Shown: in pieces, positions 42,956 through 50,471 of the stretch | How the letters are laid out: each line of letters opens with the position of its first letter | Position numbering within the stretch: the first letter of the stretch is position 1 | Assembly (NCBI RefSeq): GCF_900094585.1 | Contig: NZ_FMAG01000010.1 | Coordinates: 62,001 to 126,000, forward strand | Source of the DNA: Martinezella multihospitum | Lineage (GTDB): Bacteria; Pseudomonadota; Alphaproteobacteria; Rhizobiales; Rhizobiaceae | Direction: 5' to 3' | DNA: 64,000 bases | Position numbers and translations under genes: made by a program | The notes under the pieces: generated by a model | Seen by the model: only the letters and a program-made list of their open reading frames with translations | Told to the model about the DNA's origin: nothing | The model's database searches: none

Positions 42956-43309
42956 CTATGTCTGGGGAAGATTTCGCGTGTAGACCGCGTCCAGCGCCGT
43001 CAGAAGGTCTCGCATCCAATCGTGTTGAAGCGAATAAAAGTGTTTTTGCGCGTCACGCCGCGTCGCAATTATCCCGGCCTCCCGCAACTTAGCCAGATGT
43101 TGCGACAGTGCAGATTGGCTTATACCGATCTCCGACACCAGCTCTCCGACAAACATCTCGCCTCTCGACGCCAAGAGATAAATCGTTCGCAGCCGAGTCT
43201 CATTGGCCAAGTTGGAGAGAAGCTTGGCGCTATTTTTCAATCGCGCTCGGAAATCGTTGTCGATACTCGCATCGACGTTCTTACTCGAATTCAAGTCTGA
43301 GATTTCCAT
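42956..43309 (-). CDS. ArsR-family transcriptional regulator
   Basis: A 117-residue winged-helix repressor. The start at 43309 (MEISDLNSSKN) follows GGTGAG; a TTG start six codons upstream is less likely. The core AKLLSNLANETRLRTIYLLASRGEMFVGELVSEIGISQSALSQHLAKLREAGIIATRRDAQKHFYSL is a classic ArsR fold. The metal-binding Cys motif (ELCVCDL) is absent (FVGELV), so it does not sense metal in the usual way. It resembles SdpR/BigR-like members. A decayed copy lies directly upstream. Confidence 0.88.
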   Translation of the reverse strand: MEISDLNSSKNVDASIDNDFRARLKNSAKLLSNLANETRLRTIYLLASRGEMFVGELVSEIGISQSALSQHLAKLREAGIIATRRDAQKHFYSLQHDWMRDLLTALDAVYTRNLPQT

Positions 43310-43445
43310 ATAACCACTCACCCCCAAATCGTTGAGAATCTATAGCCATATGCGGCCGGGCTGCGGTGTCTAATCGGTTAAACGGCACTATTTAGACAGT
43401 CCTGCGAAGCGATGGATTCCGTATTCGAACACAATTTCTCGAGCT

Positions 43446-43590
43446 TGCGACAGCGCGGATTGGCTTATGCTAATCACCCAACAACCATCTCGCCTCTAAA
43501 AAAGCTGGCAGATAAAATCGTTCGGAGTGGCGTCTCATTCGCGAGAGCGGAGATAAGCTCAGCGCCGCCTTTTGTGGGCCTCAAAAAATC
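43446..43590 (-). pseudogene. Decayed duplicate of the ArsR gene
   Basis: Bases here align with the middle of the adjacent ArsR gene in the same orientation: GATTGGCTTAT, CATCTCGCCTCT, AGATAAA-TCGTTCG and GTCTCATT blocks are shared in order. Small deletions and many substitutions break the frame. It is the remnant of a tandem duplication. The 397 bases from 43310 to 43706 contain nothing else that I can support. Confidence 0.65.
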
Positions 43591-43706
43591 TTATTGCTGT
43601 TTGCACCCGGTTGCAAGACGAACGATGACCTAGGATAAGGCCTGTAAGTGCTGTTACTCGGAACGACGGACCGTTCTGATGCAAATGTACTGGAAGTCGG
43701 CCGGAG

Positions 43707-43997
43707 TTAGTTGATCCCGCCTATAATGAAGGACCGATAATCCGCCCCGAGGAAACGGTGCTTCACGGCAGCCTGGTATTCGGAACTGTCATAGAAGGCG
43801 CGGGCCGCCTCCATGGAGGGAAAGCTGACCATTACTACGCCTTCAGGAGCAGCACCTTCGAGGACATCCTGAGGGCCGTGGACGGCGAGTACGGTTCCTC
43901 CAGATTTCCCTAACAGAGGTCTTAACAGTTCGACATATGTCTGCATTTCAGATGCGTCGCGGGTCCGCTCTTGAATGAAAATGGCATAAGCAATCAT
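43707..43997 (-). CDS. DUF1330 family protein
   Basis: A 96-residue protein with the dimeric alpha/beta-barrel (DUF1330) pattern: AYAIFIQERTRDASEMQTYVELLRPLLGKSGGTVLAVHG and EGVVMVSFPSMEAARAFYDSSEYQAAVKHRF. These stand-alone proteins often accompany SDR or monooxygenase genes. It has an AAAGGAG ribosome binding site. It is near the SDR gene on the same strand, separated by about 320 bases with no recognised gene. Confidence 0.9.
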   Translation of the reverse strand: MIAYAIFIQERTRDASEMQTYVELLRPLLGKSGGTVLAVHGPQDVLEGAAPEGVVMVSFPSMEAARAFYDSSEYQAAVKHRFLGADYRSFIIGGIN

Positions 43998-44315
43998 GCT
44001 ATAAATCTCCTTTAGAGCTCAAGGCCAAGTCGGGTGCGATGACGACCTTGAGACGTTTCTGTTCGAAGCCCAAGACAATGCCGACAGCGTGCGGATTTGG
44101 AGCGACGCCAGCCGTCGTTGGGCGATGAGCGGAAGGCGGATTGGGACTTAGAGCACTATCGCCCTCTTCCGTCATATCCGCCTTCCGCGACGACATCAGG
44201 TGGTCCCGACGGCCAGTGAAAGAGCAAGAAGACCGTCCTGGCTGCGGACAGTTCCGCTGCGGCCGCCAATCGCGGTAACTTTGTGCTGTAGAATGTGCTG
44301 ATCGCACTGATCCTG
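43998..44315. other. Intergenic stretch, no supported gene
   Basis: 318 bases between the SDR stop and the DUF1330 start. An open frame on the minus strand exists but has no ribosome binding site or recognisable sequence. It may be relic coding DNA. Confidence 0.35.
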
Positions 44316-45194
44316 TCAAAGCATGCTCGACATGCCGAACGCGATGAGCATGTCGTTTTGGATCGGGCTCACGGCCTCGTTCAGTCGTTGGACACCGAAG
44401 TCCATGCCTTCTGGCATCACCACTGTCCGCAAAGGACGTCGCTCCGTGGCCTCAACAAGTTGCGCGATCGCGTCGGCCACCCGTTGGGGTCGCGGGGGAT
44501 TGGCCTCGTCGTGTCCGGCGTTGGCGTTGGACTTGATCTGACCCGGGATTGCCGCGACTTCGCCGTAGGCTGCAAGCACGGAATGATCGGACGGCTCCGG
44601 GCTCGACGAGATGAGGTTGCTCGGAAATGGCCCTGGCTCGACGATCACGGAGTCGATTCCGAAGCCCTTTAGTTCATATCGATAGGCTTCGGCAAGCCCC
44701 TCAAGCGCGAACTTGCTCGCGGAGTAGGTGCCGAAGAACGGAAAGACCACTCGCCCCATCAGGGATGTCACATGAACGAGCAGCCCGCTGCCGGCGGCTC
44801 GCATATGCGGCAGAACGGCGCGGTCGGCCCGCACCGCGCCAAAGAAATTGACCGCAAAGAGCCGTTCGACATCTGCCACAGTGTAGGCTTCCGTGATCCC
44901 GACGGGCATCAGACCGGCATTGTTGACGAGAGCGTCGATTTTTCCGTGCTGCTTGATAACTACGTCGATTGTGGAATTGACAGAGGCTTCGTTGGAGACA
45001 TCCATTTCAAGGACTTGCAACTCATGTCCTTCAGCTTTCACCGCGTCGATAAGTTCCTTTCGGACTGTTGCATTTCTTCCTTCGATGTCACGCATGGTCG
45101 CAACCACCGTATGACCCCGCCTCGCGAGTTCCTGCACCGTGAGATTTCCAAAACCACTGCTCGCGCCGGTTACAACAACGACTTTTCCGCTCAT
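44316..45194 (-). CDS. SDR-family oxidoreductase
   Basis: A 292-residue classical short-chain dehydrogenase. The start at 45194 (MSGKVVVVTGASSGFG) is preceded by AAAGG; upstream extension is rejected. It shows the NAD(P) motif TGASSGFG, LVNNAG near residue 90, the catalytic YSASK (Tyr and Lys) near 160, and the EPGPFPS loop. It is divergent from the tetR gene and probably its target. The substrate is unknown. A dead copy of its 5' end lies at 58654. Confidence 0.92.
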   Translation of the reverse strand: MSGKVVVVTGASSGFGNLTVQELARRGHTVVATMRDIEGRNATVRKELIDAVKAEGHELQVLEMDVSNEASVNSTIDVVIKQHGKIDALVNNAGLMPVGITEAYTVADVERLFAVNFFGAVRADRAVLPHMRAAGSGLLVHVTSLMGRVVFPFFGTYSASKFALEGLAEAYRYELKGFGIDSVIVEPGPFPSNLISSSPEPSDHSVLAAYGEVAAIPGQIKSNANAGHDEANPPRPQRVADAIAQLVEATERRPLRTVVMPEGMDFGVQRLNEAVSPIQNDMLIAFGMSSML

Positions 45195-45235
45195 CTCGAG
45201 ACCTTTCTTTGAAATCCAATGGGCGCGAATATCAA

Positions 45236-45288
45236 TAGACAGACCTGTATGTATTTGCAATCCCAAAATTTACAGAATAGTCTGTCTA
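45236..45288. promoter_or_regulatory. Divergent SDR/tetR operator region
   Basis: TAGACAGAC (45236-45244) and its inverted copy GTCTGTCTA (45280-45288) flank the promoter interval. The right copy lies within ACAGA-ATAG-TCTGT, a 14-base palindrome. This is the expected binding region of the adjacent TetR repressor. A similar sequence precedes the SDR remnant at 58572. Confidence 0.6.
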
Positions 45289-45316
45289 CACGAACGAAGA
45301 ATTTGGGGTTTGGAAA

Positions 45317-45952
45317 ATGCGATCGCGCAGCGCGCTTGAAATTTTGGATGTGGAGGCACAACCGCTTAACGCCCTCGCCCCGCGAGAACGTATATTAAAG
45401 ACGGCATCGGACCTGTTTTACCGGTTCAGCATTCACTCTGTCGGGATCGATCGCATCATCGCCGAAAGCGGGGTGGCCAAGATGACGTTCTACAAACACT
45501 TTCCGTCGAAGGCCAACCTGATCGCCACCTATTTACGTTACAAAAGTGATATCTGGTTTCAGATGCTCGCAGCCGCGACTGAAAGAACCGGACTATCGCC
45601 GCTGGAGCGCATCCTCGCTATTTTTGACGCGCTAGACGAACCATTCCGTTCGCCCTCTTTCCGTGGTTGTCCGTTCGTGAAAGGGCTGGCCGAATTCGGA
45701 CCGGAGGCTAACTCCCCTGACGTACAGGCGACCATAGCCTTCTATTTTAAGGGCTTGCATGAATTTGTTGCCTCACTCATCGAGCCCCTGGCACTGAGAG
45801 ACCCCGAAAAAGCCGTGATCCAGATCCTGTCGCTCATCCAGGGCTCGATTGTGATGGCACAATCGACGCCCGCTCCTGGACTTGTTAAGACAATTCGCGA
45901 TGCAGCCAAAGTGTTACTCGAGGATGCGTTGATCTCGTCGTCTGAAACCTGA
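45317..45952 (+). CDS. TetR-family transcriptional regulator
   Basis: A 211-residue repressor. The HTH is near residues 22-68 (ERILKTASDLFYRFSIHSVGIDRIIAESGVAKMTFYKHFPSKANLIATYL), a normal TetR N-terminus. The C-terminal ligand domain is typical for length. It is divergent from the SDR gene. The 3' half, from base 45631, is duplicated at 59271 with about 94 percent identity (estimated by eye). Confidence 0.92.
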   Translation: MRSRSALEILDVEAQPLNALAPRERILKTASDLFYRFSIHSVGIDRIIAESGVAKMTFYKHFPSKANLIATYLRYKSDIWFQMLAAATERTGLSPLERILAIFDALDEPFRSPSFRGCPFVKGLAEFGPEANSPDVQATIAFYFKGLHEFVASLIEPLALRDPEKAVIQILSLIQGSIVMAQSTPAPGLVKTIRDAAKVLLEDALISSSET

Positions 45953-45964
45953 AGTTCGTGAGGT
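45631..45964 (+). repeat. 334-bp direct repeat, left copy
   Basis: From GCTAGACGAACC to just after the tetR stop codon, this segment recurs in the same orientation at 59271-59604. Homology resumes at about 46152-46180 (GATTCCA then GGGGCGCTCGACGC) with 59661-59690, so the original duplication was longer and the right copy suffered a deletion. The two copies bracket the catabolic island. Confidence 0.85.
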
Positions 45965-46292
45965 GGCGGGGACGGCCCCGCCACAAGCGCAGATCTGAGC
46001 TAGTGCTATCGATTTCAATCACCTCTTCTCCGGGAACGTAGAGACGGTTCCGAATCTGCAACGCCATCGCCGTATCGTTTCTTAAGATACGATAGTCCCC
46101 GAACCGTTAAGCTGCAGACAGCGTGACATCGCCACTTCGTCTCATGTTATCGATTCCAGCGGGGCGCTCGACGCGGCGAGCCCATTGTCCGCATTTTTTA
46201 AAAGCGCCCGTCCGTCTGTAAGTGTGGGCCCGCGTCAAACCATTGTTGCCGACACTCAGAGTCATTGACGCGATGCGTGGAGGAACAAGGCA

Positions 46293-46306
46293 TGACAACG
46301 TCGACA
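46293..46306. promoter_or_regulatory. LacI-type operator a1
   Basis: TGACAACGTCGACA, identical to the operators at 50346 and 50368. Its centre lies exactly 22 bases from that of operator a2. Confidence 0.7.
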
Positions 46307-46314
46307 TTTCCCGT

Positions 46315-46328
46315 TGACAACGTTGTCA
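46315..46328. promoter_or_regulatory. LacI-type operator a2 over the -35 box
   Basis: TGACAACGTTGTCA, a perfect 14-base palindrome with the central CG typical of LacI-family sites. It overlaps the -35 TTGACA; TTATGT at the usual 17-base spacing forms the -10. This promoter probably drives the GH91 gene at 46621. Confidence 0.75.
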
Positions 46329-46535
46329 GGCGGAGATTATGTTCGCGCCGAGATGGAGCCTTAATGCGAATGCAACGAGCCGAATGGGAGAAATCGAGGA
46401 CAAAAAAGCTTTTTGCCAGCACTCGCGCTTCCATTGATGGTCGCGTGAGCCAACGCTGAAACCATCGATATTTTCCTGGAAGGGGGCGGCGCCCACGTTC
46501 CCGCCCGGAGCAACTTTCGCCTCCGTGATTTGGCC

Positions 46536-46555
46536 CCGCGCCTCGATAGGCGCGG
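46536..46555 (+). terminator. GC hairpin in the GH91-1 leader
   Basis: CCGCGCCT-CGAT-AGGCGCGG, perfect 8-bp stem followed by AAAATT. It lies in the leader 66 bases before the GH91 start and could be an attenuator or a relic terminator. Confidence 0.45.
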
Positions 46556-46620
46556 AAAATTGAACTTCTTCGATCCGCAAACCCGAAGCTATTGGTAGGC
46601 AATTAATGGAGCGACCGCAC

Positions 46621-47826
46621 ATGACCAGCCCGCATTCATCGACCTACGATGTAACGAAGTTTCATGGCTCGGTGCCTGCCTCGCAGGACATTGGGAAAGT
46701 CATCAACGAGATCATCGCGGACATCAAGGCTCATCAGACCAGCCAGACCGCGAAACCCGGTGGTGACATTCTCATACCGGTTGGTGACTATGATCTGCTG
46801 ACTCAGGTCGTTATCGACATTTCCTACTTGACGATCCGAGGCGAAGGCCATGGGTTCACCTCACTCAGCATTCGCGACAACACGCCCGATACTTCCAACT
46901 GGCGGGAAACCGTGGCCGGCGGTAGTCATGTCAAGGTCAAGTTGGCCGGCACTCCGGCGATCGTTACGCGCCGCAACGGTGTTCAACCGCGTCTCGCCAG
47001 TCTCGAATTCCGCGACTTCTGCATGGACGGACTGCATTTCAGCGGCGACGGCAACAGCTATATCAACGGCAAGACCGGCATTTACGTGGAGGGCGATTGC
47101 GATTCCTTCGTCGTGCGAGGCATGGGCTTTGTGTACCTTGAGCGAGCACTCGCGATGGAGGGCGCAGATGCTACGACGGTAGATGGAAACTTTATCGCGG
47201 AGTGCGGCAGTTGCGTGGAATTACTTGAGGCCTCTCAATCCTGCAAGGTGACGAATAATCTGGTCGGTGCCGGCTACAACGGCAAATCCATCGCGGCGAC
47301 CGGCGCCGATGGGCTGCTGATCGCGGCGAACAATGTTTTTCCGCGCGGCGGCAGTCTGATCGAACTGACCAACAGCGCACGATGCAGTGTCACCGCAAAC
47401 CGCTTTGCCGGCTTCTATCCCGGCTTAATCAGGCTCATCGGAACGAATGAAACGCTTGTCGCTGCCAACTTGATCCGCAGGCAGAACGAAACCTATCCTC
47501 CATTTCAGGGATACAACAACAGACTCCCGGAAACATACGGAATCCTTCGCATCGAGGGCGACAACAACAAGATCTCAAACAACCACTTTCTGGTCGATCC
47601 TCAGGGCTACACCTCGGATGATGGGCCGATTGTCGTCATCAATGCGGAGTCCGGCGTCTTTAATTGGATCAGCGACAACGCCTTCGTTCTCGCGGCGATT
47701 CCCGATCTCCAATACATCGCCGTCCGTCTCGGTGCCGCTCTGACGCAGAGCAAGGTAATCTACAGCGGCTCCAGTGCGCAAATCTCCGATCTCGGAACTT
47801 TGAATGCCATCGTTCCCAACCCCTGA
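46621..47826 (+). CDS. GH91 enzyme 1 (inulin fructotransferase / difructose dianhydride hydrolase family)
   Basis: A 401-residue right-handed beta-helix protein of family GH91. GGAGCG before 46621 decides the start over 46606. Diagnostic stretches are STYDVTKFHG, ILIPVGDYDLLTQVVIDISYL, GHGFTSLSI, NGKTGIYVEGD and NNVFPRGGSLIE. The catalytic pair of the family, 11 residues apart, is kept as Asp183 (GADA) and Glu194 (FIAECG). Secreted inulin fructotransferases have signal peptides; this one does not, so it should act in the cytosol on imported difructose dianhydride. Whether it hydrolyses or forms the dianhydride, and DFA I or III, cannot be read from sequence. Confidence 0.82.
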   Translation: MTSPHSSTYDVTKFHGSVPASQDIGKVINEIIADIKAHQTSQTAKPGGDILIPVGDYDLLTQVVIDISYLTIRGEGHGFTSLSIRDNTPDTSNWRETVAGGSHVKVKLAGTPAIVTRRNGVQPRLASLEFRDFCMDGLHFSGDGNSYINGKTGIYVEGDCDSFVVRGMGFVYLERALAMEGADATTVDGNFIAECGSCVELLEASQSCKVTNNLVGAGYNGKSIAATGADGLLIAANNVFPRGGSLIELTNSARCSVTANRFAGFYPGLIRLIGTNETLVAANLIRRQNETYPPFQGYNNRLPETYGILRIEGDNNKISNNHFLVDPQGYTSDDGPIVVINAESGVFNWISDNAFVLAAIPDLQYIAVRLGAALTQSKVIYSGSSAQISDLGTLNAIVPNP

Positions 47827-47882
47827 ACCGTTACCTTGCCCCTGGCAAGGCGCGCCTAGGTTTTGCGACCGCAATATCTGAC

Positions 47883-47910
47883 GCCGGCGAGCGAACCGTC
47901 GCTCGCCGGC
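47883..47910. terminator. Strong hairpin between GH91-1 and the kinase gene
   Basis: GCCGGCGAGCGA-ACCG-TCGCTCGCCGGC, a perfect 12-bp stem between the convergent GH91-1 and fructokinase genes. No long T-run follows, but its position suits a bidirectional terminator. A smaller hairpin (CCTTGCC/GGCAAGG) precedes it at about 47834 and another (ATCTGGT/ACCAGAT) lies near 48045. The gap 47827-48132 contains no gene. Confidence 0.6.
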
Positions 47911-48132
47911 TGCATGGCAAGATCGTCCTGACCGAACGGACTCGCAGCGATACAGTGATCGATGTGGCGCTGGAGATCAGACACCGCCCCGATCTCGGTG
48001 GAGTTAGCCGCTCGGCATCGAAACGTCCACCAAGCTAAACATGGTATCTGGTGTAATAACCAGATCAGCTCGTGATTCTCTTTGTCAATGTCACCGATTT
48101 CCCGTCTAGGTGACGGCCCTTGCGGATCGGCT

Positions 48133-49074
48133 CTATTTCAGGTGTCCGTTGGGCCCGAGCTCATAGCTCCAGGGCGGGTTCGCTCCGGCCCGAGAGACCG
48201 TCACGGCTGCTGCCTGGGCACCCAGCGTCAAGGCGTCGCGGACGGCGTCTTCGCTCAGGCGCGCGACGTGCGCCTTGGTCAGCAAGTTGTTGATCTTCAG
48301 AGAAGCAAGAACGCCCGCGTCGAACGTGTCGCCCGCGCCAACGGTGTCAACCACCGTCACCTTCTCACCCGGAACGAATACCTTGCCGTGCGACGTATAG
48401 CCATCGGCGCCTTCTGCTCCCTTGGTGATGACGACGAGCTTGGGTCCGCGCTGCAGCCATCTGCCGACCAGTTCGTCGTGGCTTCCCTCTTCGTCGAACC
48501 ACTTAAGATCCTCATCAGAGAGCTTGAGTATATCCGACATTGCCACCATGCGCAGCATGCGTGCCTTGTGGGCCTCCGCATCCTTGATGAAACCGGGGCG
48601 GATATTGGGATCGAAGGAGATGACACGCTTTTGGTGTTCTCGCGTCATCAGGGCTTCATAGGTCGAGCCGCACGGCTCCGGGATTAGACTGATAGCGCCG
48701 AAGTGCAGCGCCTCGCAGGAATCGCCGAGCGTCGGTAGGTCAGCTTCCGTGATCATGCGGCCGGCGGTGTTCTCGTCGAAAAAGGCGTAGGTGGCAGAGC
48801 CGTTGGTGAGCTTGACGAATGCCAGCGTCGTGTGAAGATCCGAGGTCGCGCTGGGGCCGAAATCGACATTGCCGGATTTCAGCGTGGCGCGCAAGATATC
48901 GCCGAACATGTCGCTCGACAGGCCGGTGAATAGCCCCGTGGCAATGCCGAGTCGACCGAGCGCGATGGCGGTGTTGAAGATCGCGCCGCCGGGATAGGGT
49001 GCGAATGCCATCTCTCCGACCGCTGTCTCGCGCGGTAGCATATCGATCAGCGCTTCTCCGCAGCAGATGATCAT
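48133..49074 (-). CDS. PfkB-family fructokinase
   Basis: A 313-residue sugar kinase. The start at 49074 (MIICCGEALIDMLPRE) follows GAAGGA. It has the PfkB signatures: GGAIFNTAIALGRLG near residue 30 and the C-terminal VDTVGAGDTFDAGVL with the catalytic Asp. The closest pattern is bacterial fructokinase (ScrK/FrcK). It would phosphorylate the fructose released by the GH32 enzyme to fructose-6-phosphate. It lies on the minus strand next to lacI, possibly in the same transcript. Confidence 0.88.
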   Translation of the reverse strand: MIICCGEALIDMLPRETAVGEMAFAPYPGGAIFNTAIALGRLGIATGLFTGLSSDMFGDILRATLKSGNVDFGPSATSDLHTTLAFVKLTNGSATYAFFDENTAGRMITEADLPTLGDSCEALHFGAISLIPEPCGSTYEALMTREHQKRVISFDPNIRPGFIKDAEAHKARMLRMVAMSDILKLSDEDLKWFDEEGSHDELVGRWLQRGPKLVVITKGAEGADGYTSHGKVFVPGEKVTVVDTVGAGDTFDAGVLASLKINNLLTKAHVARLSEDAVRDALTLGAQAAAVTVSRAGANPPWSYELGPNGHLK

Positions 49075-49280
49075 ACCGGTATCCTTCGATGAATGTTTGC
49101 GGTAAGTGATTTTGCACATGAGGCAAGAAACACCGTTCACCCATTGCTGAAGACGGTTTTTCGATGCGTTACGGCGGATCGCACGCTCGTTTGTTTCCTT
49201 GCTAGTTCAATTAGGCAACAACGCCACAGGTTGAACCGATGCCACACCCATACGCGCGAATAGACAAGCCGCATCCATTT

Positions 49281-50303
49281 TTATTGTGTTCGACAGACGG
49301 AAGCGCGCTCGACCAATTTACAGGGAACGACACGGCTGCTGGGACGAATCATGGCGTCGGAGAGCAAGCCATTCAACCACTTCGCTCCTTCGAAGCCGAG
49401 ATCATAATAAGGTAATGCCGCGGTGGTCAACTCCGGCTTGAGTGCCATGGATACCGTGCGAAAATCGTCAAACCCGACGATGCTGAGGTCCTGCGGAATG
49501 CGCAGACCCAGTGTCAAGGCTGCAATATAGATCTGGATCGCCATCTCATCGTTGCCGCTCATGATTGCGGTGGGGCGGTCTTTTTGCTGGAGCAGCTCTG
49601 TTGCCGCCTCAAAAACATAGTTCTTCTCAGCACCAACCGGCCCTTCCATACCGAGACGGATGGACAGGTCACTCTCCGAAACGCCGAATTCCCACGTGGT
49701 CTGGCGGAATGCGTCAAGGCGCATTTCGGCCCCCAACAAAATCGGGTTGAGCCGTATGTAGCCGATCCTTCGATGGCCCTTTTCAAGCAGATAGCGCGTA
49801 AGATCCTGCGCACCCTGGTAGTCATCAGGTTCGATCGAGGGAAACAATTCGTTCGTTTGAGGCCTGCAATTGATCATCACCGTGGGGATGCCGACATTCC
49901 CGGTTTCTGGGTCCACGATGCGATGATACATCGTGACGTAAAGAACGCCGTCAATCCGATGGGATTGAAACGTTTTCCAGATTTCCGCTTCCCGTTCGGA
50001 AACGCCGCCGGTGTTTGCCATCAGGATGGTTTTCCCGTTGGCATTTGCCCAATCCTGGATGCCGCGAACGATATCCACCGAGTAAGGCGTCGTCGACACA
50101 TAGTCGGTGATGATGCCAAATGTGTTGGACCGGCTCGAACGGATCTGGCGCGCCGCCATATTTGGCACGTATCCGAGGTCTCGAATGGCCTTTTCCACCC
50201 TCTCCCTGGTTTCCTCCGTCACATACGGTTCGCCATTAATGACGCGAGAAACAGTTTTGTTCGAAACCCCAGCCACTTTCGCGACACTGACTATACTGAC
50301 CAT
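49281..50303 (-). CDS. LacI-family repressor of the catabolic island
   Basis: A 340-residue LacI/GalR regulator. AAGGAGA sets the start at 50303. The HTH is VSIVSVAKVAGVSNKTVSRVINGEPYVTEETRERVEKAIRDLGYVPN, followed by a periplasmic-binding-protein-like ligand domain (FGIITDYVSTTPYSVDIVRGI, STVGFDDF-type IVGFDDFRTV). It is divergent from the ABC operon and adjacent to three operators. The ligand is probably a difructose or fructose derivative. It should also bind the duplicated operators before GH91-1. Confidence 0.92.
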   Translation of the reverse strand: MVSIVSVAKVAGVSNKTVSRVINGEPYVTEETRERVEKAIRDLGYVPNMAARQIRSSRSNTFGIITDYVSTTPYSVDIVRGIQDWANANGKTILMANTGGVSEREAEIWKTFQSHRIDGVLYVTMYHRIVDPETGNVGIPTVMINCRPQTNELFPSIEPDDYQGAQDLTRYLLEKGHRRIGYIRLNPILLGAEMRLDAFRQTTWEFGVSESDLSIRLGMEGPVGAEKNYVFEAATELLQQKDRPTAIMSGNDEMAIQIYIAALTLGLRIPQDLSIVGFDDFRTVSMALKPELTTAALPYYDLGFEGAKWLNGLLSDAMIRPSSRVVPCKLVERASVCRTQ

Positions 50304-50345
50304 GCCCACCAATCTCCTTATGATATTTGTTGTAAACCAGACGCA

Positions 50346-50359
50346 TGACAACGTCGACA
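50346..50359. promoter_or_regulatory. LacI-type operator b1
   Basis: TGACAACGTCGACA, first of three sites with start positions 50346, 50368 and 50390, that is, exactly 22 bases (about two helical turns) apart. Confidence 0.75.
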
Positions 50360-50367
50360 TGTTTTTA

Positions 50368-50381
50368 TGACAACGTCGACA
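50368..50381. promoter_or_regulatory. LacI-type operator b2
   Basis: TGACAACGTCGACA, identical to b1, in the same phase on the helix. Centred upstream of the -35 box. Confidence 0.75.
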
Positions 50382-50388
50382 TTGGACG

Positions 50389-50417
50389 TTGACAACGTCG
50401 TCATACGGGGATTATGT
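50389..50417 (+). promoter_or_regulatory. Promoter of the ABC operon with operator b3
   Basis: TTGACA (50389-50394), 17-base spacer, TTATGT (50412-50417). Operator b3 (TGACAACGTCGTCA, 50390-50403) overlaps the -35 box, so LacI binding should block RNA polymerase. Confidence 0.78.
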
Positions 50418-50471
50418 TCACCGCAAGAAGGAGGGCTCAATGCCAGTGCGGCGAGCCGAAGGGAGGAATCG

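Larger units (their letters stand above)
46291..46500 (+). pseudogene. Dead copy of promoter and 5' end of the ABC binding-protein gene
   Basis: The sequence aligns with 50343-50570: the same operators and promoter, then AAAAAA-GCT-TTTTGCCAGC matching the signal-peptide codons, GATGGTCGCG, GAAACCATC and GGAAGGGGGCGGCG. The start codon has become AGG and the frame is broken, so no protein is made. The promoter itself is intact and now lies upstream of the first GH91 gene. Confidence 0.75.

Noticed and set aside
43999..44319. 106-codon minus-strand frame between SDR and DUF1330 genes
   Set aside because: No ribosome binding site, no recognisable sequence, unusual composition.
46621..47826. Annotation of the beta-helix protein as a pectate lyase
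   Set aside because: The right-handed beta-helix fold is shared, but the GH91-specific stretches and the spaced Asp/Glu pair are present and pectate-lyase calcium/Arg motifs are not.
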